NCBI GenBank assembly: GCA_023436605.1
Contig: JAEZIQ010000055.1
Span: 1 to 17,203 of the forward strand
DNA length: 17,203 bases
Direction of reading: 5' to 3'
DNA from: Actinomycetes bacterium
GTDB lineage: Bacteria; Actinomycetota; Thermoleophilia; Solirubrobacterales; 70-9
The notes beneath the pieces were generated by a model, which worked only from the letters and a program-made list of their open reading frames with translations, had not been told where the DNA came from and ran no database searches. Shown here piece by piece: positions 1 through 6,456 of this stretch (positions are counted from its first letter, which is position 1; the number at the start of each line of letters is the position of its first letter). The translations under genes and the position numbers were made by a program.

Positions 1-33
1 CACCGGGAGAGGAGGGGGTGGCTCGCGGCCGGT

Positions 34-77
34 GGTGGGTCGGAAAATCGGCGGGTGGGCCGGAAATCCGACCCACC
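34..77 (+). repeat. Inverted repeat / stem-loop upstream of nusB
   Basis: Positions 34-44 (GGTGGGTCGGA) are the exact reverse complement of 67-77 (TCCGACCCACC), an 11-bp perfect stem. Inside the 22-nt loop a further CGG/CCG pair (49-51 with 60-62) can form. No T-run follows on either strand, so it is not a standard intrinsic terminator. It lies just upstream of the proposed nusB -10 box, and a GGAGG at 78-82 abuts its right arm. It may be the end structure of the unseen upstream gene, a protein-binding palindrome, or part of a longer nusB leader. The structure is seen; the role is unknown. Confidence 0.6.
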
Positions 78-100
78 GGAGGTTTGGGGGTGGGAACCAA

Positions 101-106
101 TATTCT
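101..106 (+). promoter_or_regulatory. Putative nusB -10 box (leaderless)
   Basis: TATTCT fits the TAnnnT -10 pattern and ends 6 nt before the nusB ATG, which puts the expected transcription start on or next to the start codon. No SD sequence lies at normal distance: the nearest, GGAGG at 78-82, is 30 nt away. No convincing -35 is visible. The same arrangement recurs before recQ, steA and steB. Confidence 0.45.
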
Positions 107-112
107 TGGCTG

Positions 113-583
113 ATGCGTCGGTCCAATCAGCGTCGGGATGCGGTCTTTGCCTGTTATCAGCAGGAAGTGACCGATCGCCCGCTTTCAGTTCTTCTCGCCG
201 AGGCGAAGCCGTTCACGATCCAGCTGGCCGAAGGCGTCGAGGCTCATCGGGAAGACCTCGATGAAGTGATCGCCGAGTTCGCAAAGGGATGGGACCTCAA
301 CCGGATCGCGCCGCTCGAGAAGAACATCATGCGTGTAGCGCTTTACGAGATGAATTTTCGGGACGACGTACCGGCAGAAGTCGCGATCGACGAAGCGGTC
401 GAGACCGCCAAGAAGTTCTGCGGGGCGGAGGCCCCCGGGTTCGTCAACGGAATCCTTGGCTCCGCCGCGCGAGCGATGGGAGTCAACCCGGGCGAACGCA
501 GCACCGAGGTCGATGACGAGGGGGTCCCGGTCACCGAAGTCGATGACCAGGTCGATCCCGTCCCGAATGGAGATTCACGATGA
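113..583 (+). CDS. nusB: Transcription antitermination factor NusB
   Basis: This encodes a 156-aa NusB, the small all-helical protein that binds boxA RNA with NusE (S10) and supports antitermination and processing of rRNA transcripts. Family hallmarks are visible: an N-terminal RR..A..ACYQ helix (residues 7-17), APLEKNIMRVALYEM (66-80), VPAEVAIDEAVETAKKF (87-102) and FVNGILGSAAR (110-120). The reading frame stays open upstream to a GTG at 32, but that would add 27 Gly/Arg-rich residues encoded by the leader hairpin, so the ATG at 113, where homology begins, was chosen. After residue 125 there is an acidic tail in which TEVDD occurs twice (131-135 and 141-145), beyond the usual NusB fold. The stop overlaps the next start (ATGA), so the downstream gene is translationally coupled. 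Confidence 0.93.
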   Translation: MRRSNQRRDAVFACYQQEVTDRPLSVLLAEAKPFTIQLAEGVEAHREDLDEVIAEFAKGWDLNRIAPLEKNIMRVALYEMNFRDDVPAEVAIDEAVETAKKFCGAEAPGFVNGILGSAARAMGVNPGERSTEVDDEGVPVTEVDDQVDPVPNGDSR

Positions 584-753
584 GCAGGCTCGAGGAGATC
601 CGGGACCGGCTGAACGAGATCACCAGCTCGCTCAAGGACGAGAACATCAGCGACACGGACGCCGCCGGCCTTGCCGAAGAAGCGGCGAAACTGACCGCAG
701 AAGCCGCGTCCGAGGCCGCTGCCGCGGTCGAGCGGGCCGATCAGCAGGGCTGA
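580..753 (+). CDS. Small acidic helical protein, possibly a divergent exonuclease VII small subunit (XseB-like)
   Basis: This is a 57-aa ORF starting at an ATG in an ATGA overlap with nusB and preceded by a good Shine-Dalgarno sequence (GGAG at 569-572, 7-nt spacing). Its stop overlaps the ispA start (TGATG). The protein begins MSRLEEIRDRLNEI and continues as an Ala/Glu-rich, probably two-helix sequence ending AVERADQQG. XseB proteins are 55-80-aa helical hairpins with an N-terminal LEEI..RLE helix and an acidic second helix, and xseB often sits directly before ispA in actinobacteria, so position and shape fit. The diagnostic Gly-Asp/Leu-Pro-Leu-Glu turn is not clear, and no xseA is seen here. 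The coding call is firm because of the tight coupling on both sides; the identity is tentative. Confidence 0.75.
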   Translation: MSRLEEIRDRLNEITSSLKDENISDTDAAGLAEEAAKLTAEAASEAAAAVERADQQG

Positions 754-1631
754 TGAGCTACCCCGAAGACCTTCGCCAGATGGTCGATGACCATCTGGAA
801 ACCGTCCACTTCAGCCACGGGGCAGGCCCCGACGGCGCTGATACCACGGGGCTGGACGAGGCGATGCGCTACTCGCTGCTCGCCGGCGGCAAGCGGATCC
901 GGCCCGTCCTTTGCCTGGCCACGGCCAGGGCGATCGGACAGAGGACCGGGGATTTCCTCGATGCCGCCGCCGCACTCGAGATGGTCCACACTTACTCGCT
1001 GGTCCACGACGACCTGCCGGCGATGGATGACGACGACCTGCGTCGCGGTAAGCCGACCTCACACGTCAAGTACGGCGAGGCAGTCGCGATCCTCGCCGGT
1101 GACGGACTTTTCGCGGAAGCAATCGGCGCTCTATCGGCAACCCAGGCTCCGGCCGACCGGGTGCTCGAGGCGGTTTCGCTGCTGAGCGCGGCAACCGGTG
1201 TGGAGGGAATGGTCGGCGGCCAGTACATCGACGTGTCCGCCCAGTCACTCGACGCGGAAGGCCTGCAGCACCTCCACTCACTGAAGACCGGCCGACTGAT
1301 CCGGGCCAGCGTCGAGGTCGCCCTGGCGCTTGGCGGAATCGATGGTCCGAGCCGCGAGCCCTACCACCGTTTCGCGACTTCGATCGGGCTGCTTTTCCAG
1401 ATTGTCGACGACATCCTCGACGTGACCGGAAGTGACGAGGAGCTCGGCAAGCCGCACGGCAGTGACGAACGCCACGGAAAAGTCACATATGTCAGCCTGT
1501 ATGGACTGGAACGGGCCAGGTCGCTAGCCACCGAGTCGCACGAGCAGGCCCTTGCCGCCCTCGCCGGGGCTGGCGGAGAAACCGAAGACCTGAGGCGCAT
1601 CGCCGACTACATTTATGCGAGAGAACAGTGA
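753..1631 (+). CDS. ispA: Short-chain polyprenyl (farnesyl) diphosphate synthase
   Basis: This encodes a 292-aa class I trans-isoprenyl diphosphate synthase, which condenses IPP with allylic diphosphates in the cytoplasm. The substrate-binding GGKRIRP lies near residue 45. The first aspartate-rich motif, HDDLPAMDDDDLRRGKPTSH, has its first Asp at residue 86 and shows the long DDx4D form typical of bacterial enzymes. The second is QIVDDILD (DDILD at 219-223), followed by LGKPHGSDERHGKVTY. Tyr occupies the fifth position before the first motif (HTYSLVHDD), as in E. coli IspA, which favours C15 (FPP) over C20 product. That is an inference from family chain-length rules, and GGPP synthase is the alternative. 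The ATG at 753 overlaps the upstream stop (TGATG). An in-frame extension back to 456 runs antiparallel to the logic of the operon and is rejected. The end overlaps dxs by GTGA. Confidence 0.92.
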   Translation: MSYPEDLRQMVDDHLETVHFSHGAGPDGADTTGLDEAMRYSLLAGGKRIRPVLCLATARAIGQRTGDFLDAAAALEMVHTYSLVHDDLPAMDDDDLRRGKPTSHVKYGEAVAILAGDGLFAEAIGALSATQAPADRVLEAVSLLSAATGVEGMVGGQYIDVSAQSLDAEGLQHLHSLKTGRLIRASVEVALALGGIDGPSREPYHRFATSIGLLFQIVDDILDVTGSDEELGKPHGSDERHGKVTYVSLYGLERARSLATESHEQALAALAGAGGETEDLRRIADYIYAREQ

Positions 1632-3649
1632 GCGAAGAGATCGATAACCAGACTCCGCTGCTTCCCGGGATCGATTCCCCGGCGGACCTCAAGGGCCTGA
1701 GCGACGAACAGCTTCAGCAGGTAGCCGACGAAACCCGTGCCTACATCATCGATGTGATCGGCGAGATCGGCGGTCATTTCGGCGCCAACCTCGGTACCTG
1801 CGAGATCGCGGTTGCGCTCCACAGCCTGCTCGAGTCGCCGCGCGACAAGATCCTCTGGGACGTCGGCCACCAGGCCTACCCGCACAAGGTCCTGACCGGG
1901 CGTCGCGACCGGCTGCCGTCAATCCGCCAGTACGAGGGTCTGGCGCCGTTCTGTTCGATTCCCGAATCCGAACACGACATCATGGGTGCCGGTCACGCCT
2001 CAACCTCGATTTCCTACGCGCTCGGCCTGAAGGAGGCGATGCGGAAGGGGATTGGCGAGGACGGCAAGGTGGTCGCCGTAATCGGTGATGGCGCCCTGAC
2101 CGGCGGCGTGGCCTACGAGGCGATGCATGCCGCCGGCGCCCTGCAGACGCCGATGGTGATCCTGCTCAACGACAACGGCATGTCGATCTCGCCGAACGTC
2201 GGCGCGCTCTCCAGCTACTTCCAGCGAGCCAGGCTGAAGCCCGGCCTGTTCCACGCCCGCGAAGAGGTCGAGGACCGGTTGACCAAGCTGCCCCTCGGCC
2301 TGGGCAAACGAATCGAGCGCCTCGGACCCGAACTCAAATCGGCGATCAAGGCCTACTGGGCGCCGGGCCTGCTCTTTGAAGAACTCGATCTGGCCTACAT
2401 GGGCGTGATCGACGGGCATGACGTCGGCGCGATGCGTCGGGCCCTGACCGAAGCCTTTGCCGCCGACCGCCCGGTCGTGGTGCATGTCCACACGGTCAAG
2501 GGCCGTGGGTTCGCCCCGGCCGAAGAGGGTGGCCTGGCCGGCATGGAGAAGTGGCACGCCGCGAAGCCGGGTTCGATCGTCGACGGTGCCCCCGCCGAAG
2601 CGAAGCCGAGACTGGTTCCGGTCCAGGAATCGGATGCGCCCGCCTCGATTGCTCCCGAGATTCTCGAGAAGCCGGAGCCGAAGGCGGCCCCGCCGCAGTA
2701 CACGCAGGTCTTCTCCGACGCGATCGTCAGCGAAGCCGAGCGCGACCCGCGGGTGATCGGAATTACCGCCGCGATGGCCGGCGGTGCCGGACTCCAGAAA
2801 CTTGCCGACGAGCGGCCGGACCAGTACTACGACGTGGGGATCGCCGAGCAGAACGCGGTCCTGATGGCCAGCGGCATCGCCCTCCAGGGCGGCAAGCCGA
2901 TCTGCGGCATCTACTCGACCTTCCTGCAGCGCGCCTACGACCAGATCGTCCACGACGTATGCCTGCAGAATCTCGACGTGACCTTCGCCATGGACCGGGC
3001 CGGACTGGTCGGCGACGACGGCCCGACCCACCACGGGGCCTTCGACATCGCCTACTTCCGTTCGCTTCCAAATGTGGTTGCGATGGCGCCCAGAGACGAG
3101 GCCCAGCTGGTCCACATGCTTCGCACCGCGGTCGAGTACGACGGCCCGGCTGCGCTCCGGTACCCGCGCGGCGCCGCGGTCGGGGTCGAGTTGCCAGGCG
3201 AGGCGGAGATGATCCCGGTCGGAACCGGTGAGACCCTGCGCAACGGCGAGAGTGTCGCTCTGCTCGGCTACGGCTCGGGTGTCGGCGTCGCGCTGGGTGC
3301 GGCGGAGATTCTCGAGGAGTCAGGCGTTCGCCCGACCGTGGCCGACGCCCGTTTCGTCAAGCCCCTGGACACGGAACTGGTCGAGCGCCTCGCGGTCAGC
3401 CACGACCTGATCGTGACCATCGAGGAAGGCGTCCTTCAGGGCGGCTTCGGCTCGGCCGTGATCGAGCATCTTGAAGACAACTTCGCGAACCCGGGCGAAC
3501 GGGCCCGTGTTCTCCGGGTCGGGCTGCCGGACCGTTTCGTCACGCACGGCAAACCGGACCTGCTCCACGAAGAAGTCGGTTTCACTCCGGAAGCTGTCGC
3601 GGAGAAGGTCCTCGCCGCAGTTGAATCAGGCGTCGCCCCGCGCCACTAG
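1628..3649 (+). CDS. dxs: 1-deoxy-D-xylulose-5-phosphate synthase
   Basis: This encodes a 673-aa DXS, the thiamine-diphosphate enzyme that joins pyruvate and glyceraldehyde 3-phosphate in the first step of the MEP isoprenoid pathway. Seen in order: HFGANLG (His50, active-site region), GHQAYPHKVLTGR (about 80-92), the ThDP/Mg motif GDGALTGG (153-160) with NDNGMSIS (Asn183 ligand position), then VHVHTVKGRGFAPAE. A Pro/Ala/Glu-rich linker follows (about 313-357, roughly 25 residues longer than in E. coli). The pyrimidine domain has YDVGIAEQNAV (catalytic Glu407) and DRAGLVGDDGPTHHG, followed by the C-terminal transketolase domain. The start is GTG, overlapping the ispA stop (GTGA). The gene makes a precursor for the adjacent ispA product, so the pair forms a pathway operon. 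It ends tail-to-tail with recQ, overlapping by 4 nt, with no room for a terminator. Confidence 0.97.
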   Translation: MSEEIDNQTPLLPGIDSPADLKGLSDEQLQQVADETRAYIIDVIGEIGGHFGANLGTCEIAVALHSLLESPRDKILWDVGHQAYPHKVLTGRRDRLPSIRQYEGLAPFCSIPESEHDIMGAGHASTSISYALGLKEAMRKGIGEDGKVVAVIGDGALTGGVAYEAMHAAGALQTPMVILLNDNGMSISPNVGALSSYFQRARLKPGLFHAREEVEDRLTKLPLGLGKRIERLGPELKSAIKAYWAPGLLFEELDLAYMGVIDGHDVGAMRRALTEAFAADRPVVVHVHTVKGRGFAPAEEGGLAGMEKWHAAKPGSIVDGAPAEAKPRLVPVQESDAPASIAPEILEKPEPKAAPPQYTQVFSDAIVSEAERDPRVIGITAAMAGGAGLQKLADERPDQYYDVGIAEQNAVLMASGIALQGGKPICGIYSTFLQRAYDQIVHDVCLQNLDVTFAMDRAGLVGDDGPTHHGAFDIAYFRSLPNVVAMAPRDEAQLVHMLRTAVEYDGPAALRYPRGAAVGVELPGEAEMIPVGTGETLRNGESVALLGYGSGVGVALGAAEILEESGVRPTVADARFVKPLDTELVERLAVSHDLIVTIEEGVLQGGFGSAVIEHLEDNFANPGERARVLRVGLPDRFVTHGKPDLLHEEVGFTPEAVAEKVLAAVESGVAPRH

Positions 3650-5790
3650 ACCTGATTCGAGATCACGCGCAGCACGTCTGCGCCGTACTTTTCGATGAAC
3701 GCCGGTCCGACCCCGGAGATGCCGATCAGCGAGTCCTCGTCGAGCGGCTTGACCGTGGCGATCGCGGTCAGGGTCCGGTTCGAGGCGACATGGTAAGCGG
3801 GACGGTCACCGGCTGCCTCGAGGCGCCAGCGCCGCAGTTCCTCGTAGAGGGCCTCGTTCTCGGGGGCCAGCTCGGGCGGCGGACCGGAAGCCTTGCCAGC
3901 TGATTTGCGGCTCTTGCGGAGTTCGATCGACTCCGGATCGGGCAGCCACTCGATCGGGTCACAGACGTCACAGCAACGGCCGCTCGGTTCGCCCGGCGTG
4001 CTGTCGCCGAAATGGTCGAGCAGCTGGCGGCGGCGGCAGCTGCTGGAGAAACTGAACGACTCGACCGCCCGGTAGGCGGCCCAGCCCCGGTCCTCGGCAA
4101 CCCGGCAGGCGGAACGGATCGGGCCCTGGCCGATCTCGGGACCGGGGCTGACCAGCAACCGGCCCCCAGGAGCAGGGTCGACCCGGAGCGCTCCGGAACG
4201 TTCGGCGACCGCGAGCCGGATCCGGTCCTCGTCCATCCGGGGAGCGTCGATGGTTACGGATCCGGGATTGCCGTCCTCGTCGTGGCCGGCGCTGCGACGC
4301 ACGTCATCGACGAAGGCCAGCACTTCGGAGGGGTCAACCTTCCGCTGCTCGTTGAACCTGACCAGCCGCCCGAGATCGGCTCTCATCGCCAGCAGCACGG
4401 CCCGGGCCGGAGCCCCGTCGCGGCCGGCGCGACCAGCCTCCTGGTAGTACGCCTCCACGCTCGAAGGGATGGCCCAGTGCCACACAGACCTCACGTTCGC
4501 CTTGTCGATGCCCATGCCGAAGGCGTTGGTCGCGACCACGACTTCGGCGTCGCCTTCCATGAAACGGTGCTGGGCCGAAGCCCGCTCGTCCGGCGGCATG
4601 CCGGCGTGGTAGCCGACCGCCGAGATGCCGACGGCCCGGAGGTCCTCGGCCACCTCCTCGGTGCTCTTGCGGGTTCCGCAGTAGACGATCGCCGGACGGT
4701 TGGCCGGGTCGGCCAGTCCGATCTCCAGCAGGGCCTGCTTGCGGGCCTTCGAACCCTTGCCTTCGAGCGGGATCGTGTCGAAGCTCAGGTTTGGCCGATC
4801 GAACCCGGAATGGATTTCGGCCGGATTGTTCATGCCCATCCGTTCGGCGATCTCGGCGGTCACCTGTGGAGTGGCAGTTGCGGTGCAGGCCATGACCGGA
4901 GGTCGGCCCAGCCGTTCGGCGACCTGCGGCAGTCGCAGGTAATCGGGTCGGAAGTCGTGGCCCCATTCGGAGAGGCAGTGGGCCTCGTCGATCGCCAGCA
5001 GGTCGATCTCGCGGGAACCGATCAGGTTGAGGAAAGCGGCCGAGCCGAACCGTTCCGGCGAGCAGTAGGCGATCCGGGCGGAACCGTCCTGGACCGCCTG
5101 CCAGGAAGCCCTCGAATCCTCCTCGGACAGTCCCGAGGCGAACATCACGGCCGGGTGACCTTCGCTGCGGAGCCGCTTGATCTGGTCGGCCATCAGCGCG
5201 ATCAGGGGGCTGACCACGATGGTCAGGGCGGGGGATGCCAGCCCGGGTAGCTGGTAACAGAGGCTCTTGCCGCCACCGGTCGGCATCACGATCAGGCTGT
5301 CGCGACCGGCGAGCGCTGCCTCGACCGCTTCCTGCTGGCCGGGTCGGAACCCGTCGTAACCCATGTGCGCGAGAAGAGCGGAAGGGTCACGGGGGCCTTC
5401 GTAGAGGCGGGTCGGGACGGCTTCGGTCAGCTCGATTCCCTCGAGGCCCTGTAGCGCGAGGGCGGCCTCTTCCTGTTCATCGGCGATCAGGACGGTCTGG
5501 CCGGCTGCTTCGGCGGGGGTGGGCTTGCGGGACGGGGCGGAGGGGGATCCCGGCAGTGCTTCCCCGGGGGAAGCGGGCCGGGCGGCGACCAGAGCCGCGA
5601 TCCTTCCGGTCAGGGTCCGGGACTCGGCCTGTTCGTCCTGACCGAGGTTTCGCCAGCTGTTGCGGAGAGCTTCGAGACGGTTGTCGATCGCTTCCTCACG
5701 GCGGCCGGTCTCGGCCTCTCGTTCGAGTTCGGCGATCAGCCCGGAGGCTTCGGACTCGAAGTCGGAGATTGTCGTGGCGGAAGTAGTCAC
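3646..5790 (-). CDS. recQ: RecQ-family ATP-dependent DNA helicase with N-terminal extension and HRDC domain
   Basis: This encodes a 714-aa superfamily 2 3'-5' DNA helicase. Residues 1-130 are an unusual Glu/Arg-rich, partly coiled-coil then Pro/Ser-rich extension. The helicase core spans about 135-465: MGYDGFRPGQQEAV (motif 0), VMPTGGGKS (Walker A, about 168-176), IDEAHCLSEWGHDFRPDY (DEAH 268-271 plus the RecQ aromatic loop), ACTATATP (motif III), YHAGM, and EAGRAGRDG (motif VI). About 120 residues follow that look winged-helix-like (DEDRIRLAVAERSGALRV). Then comes a zinc-type cysteine set (Cys585, Cys606, Cys607, Cys610) and a C-terminal HRDC domain (about 643-714, ISGVGPAFIEKYG). There is little room for the usual winged helix after the zinc site. 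The GTG start at 5790 was chosen because a -10-like box sits 6 nt upstream. An internal start near the core would remove only the extension and cannot be excluded. Confidence 0.93.
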   Translation of the reverse strand: MTTSATTISDFESEASGLIAELEREAETGRREEAIDNRLEALRNSWRNLGQDEQAESRTLTGRIAALVAARPASPGEALPGSPSAPSRKPTPAEAAGQTVLIADEQEEAALALQGLEGIELTEAVPTRLYEGPRDPSALLAHMGYDGFRPGQQEAVEAALAGRDSLIVMPTGGGKSLCYQLPGLASPALTIVVSPLIALMADQIKRLRSEGHPAVMFASGLSEEDSRASWQAVQDGSARIAYCSPERFGSAAFLNLIGSREIDLLAIDEAHCLSEWGHDFRPDYLRLPQVAERLGRPPVMACTATATPQVTAEIAERMGMNNPAEIHSGFDRPNLSFDTIPLEGKGSKARKQALLEIGLADPANRPAIVYCGTRKSTEEVAEDLRAVGISAVGYHAGMPPDERASAQHRFMEGDAEVVVATNAFGMGIDKANVRSVWHWAIPSSVEAYYQEAGRAGRDGAPARAVLLAMRADLGRLVRFNEQRKVDPSEVLAFVDDVRRSAGHDEDGNPGSVTIDAPRMDEDRIRLAVAERSGALRVDPAPGGRLLVSPGPEIGQGPIRSACRVAEDRGWAAYRAVESFSFSSSCRRRQLLDHFGDSTPGEPSGRCCDVCDPIEWLPDPESIELRKSRKSAGKASGPPPELAPENEALYEELRRWRLEAAGDRPAYHVASNRTLTAIATVKPLDEDSLIGISGVGPAFIEKYGADVLRVISNQV

Positions 5791-5796
5791 CGGTCC

Positions 5797-5825
5797 AGAT
5801 TAGAGACAGCACCTGACGCTGAAAA
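5797..5825 (-). promoter_or_regulatory. Putative recQ promoter (leaderless)
   Basis: On the minus strand, TTTTCA (5825-5820, 4 of 6 matches to TTGACA) is followed after 17 bp by TAATCT (5802-5797). The -10-like box ends 6 nt before the recQ GTG at 5790, so the transcript would begin at or within a base or two of the start codon, and no Shine-Dalgarno is present. No LexA box is seen here, unlike at recN. Confidence 0.5.
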
Positions 5826-5860
5826 CTCTCCCCCTTCGGTGCGGTCCGATCGGGCAAAGA

Positions 5861-5889
5861 AAGAGCCCCGCTGGGAGGGCGGGGCTCTT
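5861..5889 (-). terminator. Intrinsic terminator downstream of the small membrane protein gene
   Basis: Positions 5861-5871 (AAGAGCCCCGC) pair perfectly with 5879-5889 (GCGGGGCTCTT), an 11-bp GC-rich stem with a 7-nt loop. On the minus strand it is followed by TCTTTG, a modest T-rich tail; on the plus strand no T-run follows. It therefore terminates transcripts of the minus-strand gene ending at 5962 before they enter recQ. It separates the two minus-strand genes into independent units, in agreement with the recQ promoter just downstream. Confidence 0.85.
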
Positions 5890-5908
5890 GGTGATGCTTA
5901 GGGAGGAG

Positions 5909-5925
5909 AGAGATTCATGATCTCT
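5909..5925. repeat. Short inverted repeat in the 3' region of the minus-strand gene
   Basis: AGAGAT (5909-5914) and ATCTCT (5920-5925) form a 6-bp perfect stem around a 5-nt loop, 20-35 nt before the strong terminator hairpin in minus-strand direction. On the plus strand it is followed at 5932-5936 by five T residues, so it could act as a weak plus-strand terminator. On the minus strand it would be a tandem 3' UTR hairpin. No function is assigned. Confidence 0.4.
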
Positions 5926-5961
5926 ATATGTGTTTTTGATCGATGGGAGGTAGGTGGGCTC

Positions 5962-6315
5962 TCATGCGCCGCGGGCGCTGTACCGCGTTGAAGCGGTAAG
6001 TGCCAAGTGAGCGGAGCCGAACCCGACCAGGAAGATTGTGGTCAGAGTGTCCTGCCCGGTGATGCCGGCGAGAACACCGATGGAAAAGATTGCGATCCCG
6101 ATCGCCCAGTCGAAACCGGCGACGGTGTGGAGGGAGAGCGACCGGTTCGGACTGGCTGCGGTGAGGGCCAAACCCATCAGGGCCGCACCGAGGAAGAAGG
6201 TCAGGTAACCGATCCCCGGGCTGAAGGTCAGCAGGTACGGAACGACCATGAGCAGCGGCGCGGTGGCCAGCACGAGGGCGTTGTGAACGCTGATTTCTAT
6301 GGGTCGCGCAGTCAT
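5962..6315 (-). CDS. Small four-helix membrane protein, SPW-repeat-like
   Basis: This encodes a 117-aa hydrophobic protein with about four membrane segments arranged as two similar halves. Each half begins with a His (residues 11 and about 62), passes a helix pair, and ends in related sequences (FFLGAALMGLALTAAS and FLVGFGSAHLALTAST). This internal duplication and size resemble small SPW-repeat membrane proteins of actinobacteria, though the SPW tripeptide itself is absent, so the family call is tentative. The ATG at 6315 was chosen over in-frame ATGs at 6348 and 6336 because a clear Shine-Dalgarno (GGAGA, 6330-6326 on the minus strand) lies 10 nt upstream and would otherwise fall inside the coding region. 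The gene is monocistronic: a terminator follows, and tlyA is divergent across a palindrome-bearing gap. Function unknown. Confidence 0.8.
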   Translation of the reverse strand: MTARPIEISVHNALVLATAPLLMVVPYLLTFSPGIGYLTFFLGAALMGLALTAASPNRSLSLHTVAGFDWAIGIAIFSIGVLAGITGQDTLTTIFLVGFGSAHLALTASTRYSARGA

Positions 6316-6337
6316 CGTGATCGTTTCTCCTGCCATC

Positions 6338-6343
6338 AAATTA
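6338..6343 (-). promoter_or_regulatory. Candidate -10 box of the small membrane protein gene
   Basis: On the minus strand TAATTT (6343-6338) lies 22 nt before the chosen ATG at 6315. Transcription from about 6331 would place the GGAGA ribosome site at the very 5' end of the mRNA. The -35 region (CACACG) is a poor match, so this is only a candidate. Confidence 0.3.
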
Positions 6344-6377
6344 GCCATTCACTTACTTTTCGTGTGTGAGTCGGATC

Positions 6378-6405
6378 ACATTTGACAATGGTTCTTGTCA
6401 TTTGT
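6378..6405. promoter_or_regulatory. Operator-like palindrome in the divergent tlyA / membrane protein region
   Basis: TGACAA (6383-6388) and TTGTCA (6395-6400) are perfect inverted arms around a 6-nt spacer, and the dyad continues after a two-base mismatch as ACA (6378-6380) and TGT (6403-6405). The left arm also contains TTGACA (6382-6387), a perfect -35 hexamer, but no -10 lies at 16-18 bp from it. The site lies between two divergent genes (starts at 6315 and 6472), a typical place for a dimeric regulator. The regulator is not identifiable: the spacing does not match the Fur/Zur 7-1-7 pattern. Confidence 0.45.
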
Positions 6406-6456
6406 CCGCCGAGGTGCCCGGAAATCCCTTCAGAGAGCCGGACCGCTCCAGGGCGA

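Noticed and set aside
5..21. G-quadruplex in the nusB upstream region
   Set aside because: Only two-tetrad folding is possible from the G runs, and such runs are common in GC-rich DNA. It is mentioned only as part of the leader's composition.
32..112. N-terminal extension of NusB from GTG 32
   Set aside because: It would be encoded by the leader inverted repeat, is Gly/Arg-rich, and lies outside the NusB fold. A -10-like box directly precedes ATG 113.
2000..3115. 371-codon frame antisense to dxs
   Set aside because: It lies entirely within dxs, has a biased Arg/Gly/Val composition and no family motif or ribosome site. It is a GC3 shadow.
4012..5250. 412-codon plus-strand frame opposite recQ
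   Set aside because: It mirrors the recQ coding region; composition is Gly/Val/Asp-rich and no domain is visible. recQ motifs on the minus strand are unambiguous.
5861..5889. Bidirectional terminator
   Set aside because: Only the minus-strand side has a T-rich tail, and no plus-strand gene ends upstream of it.
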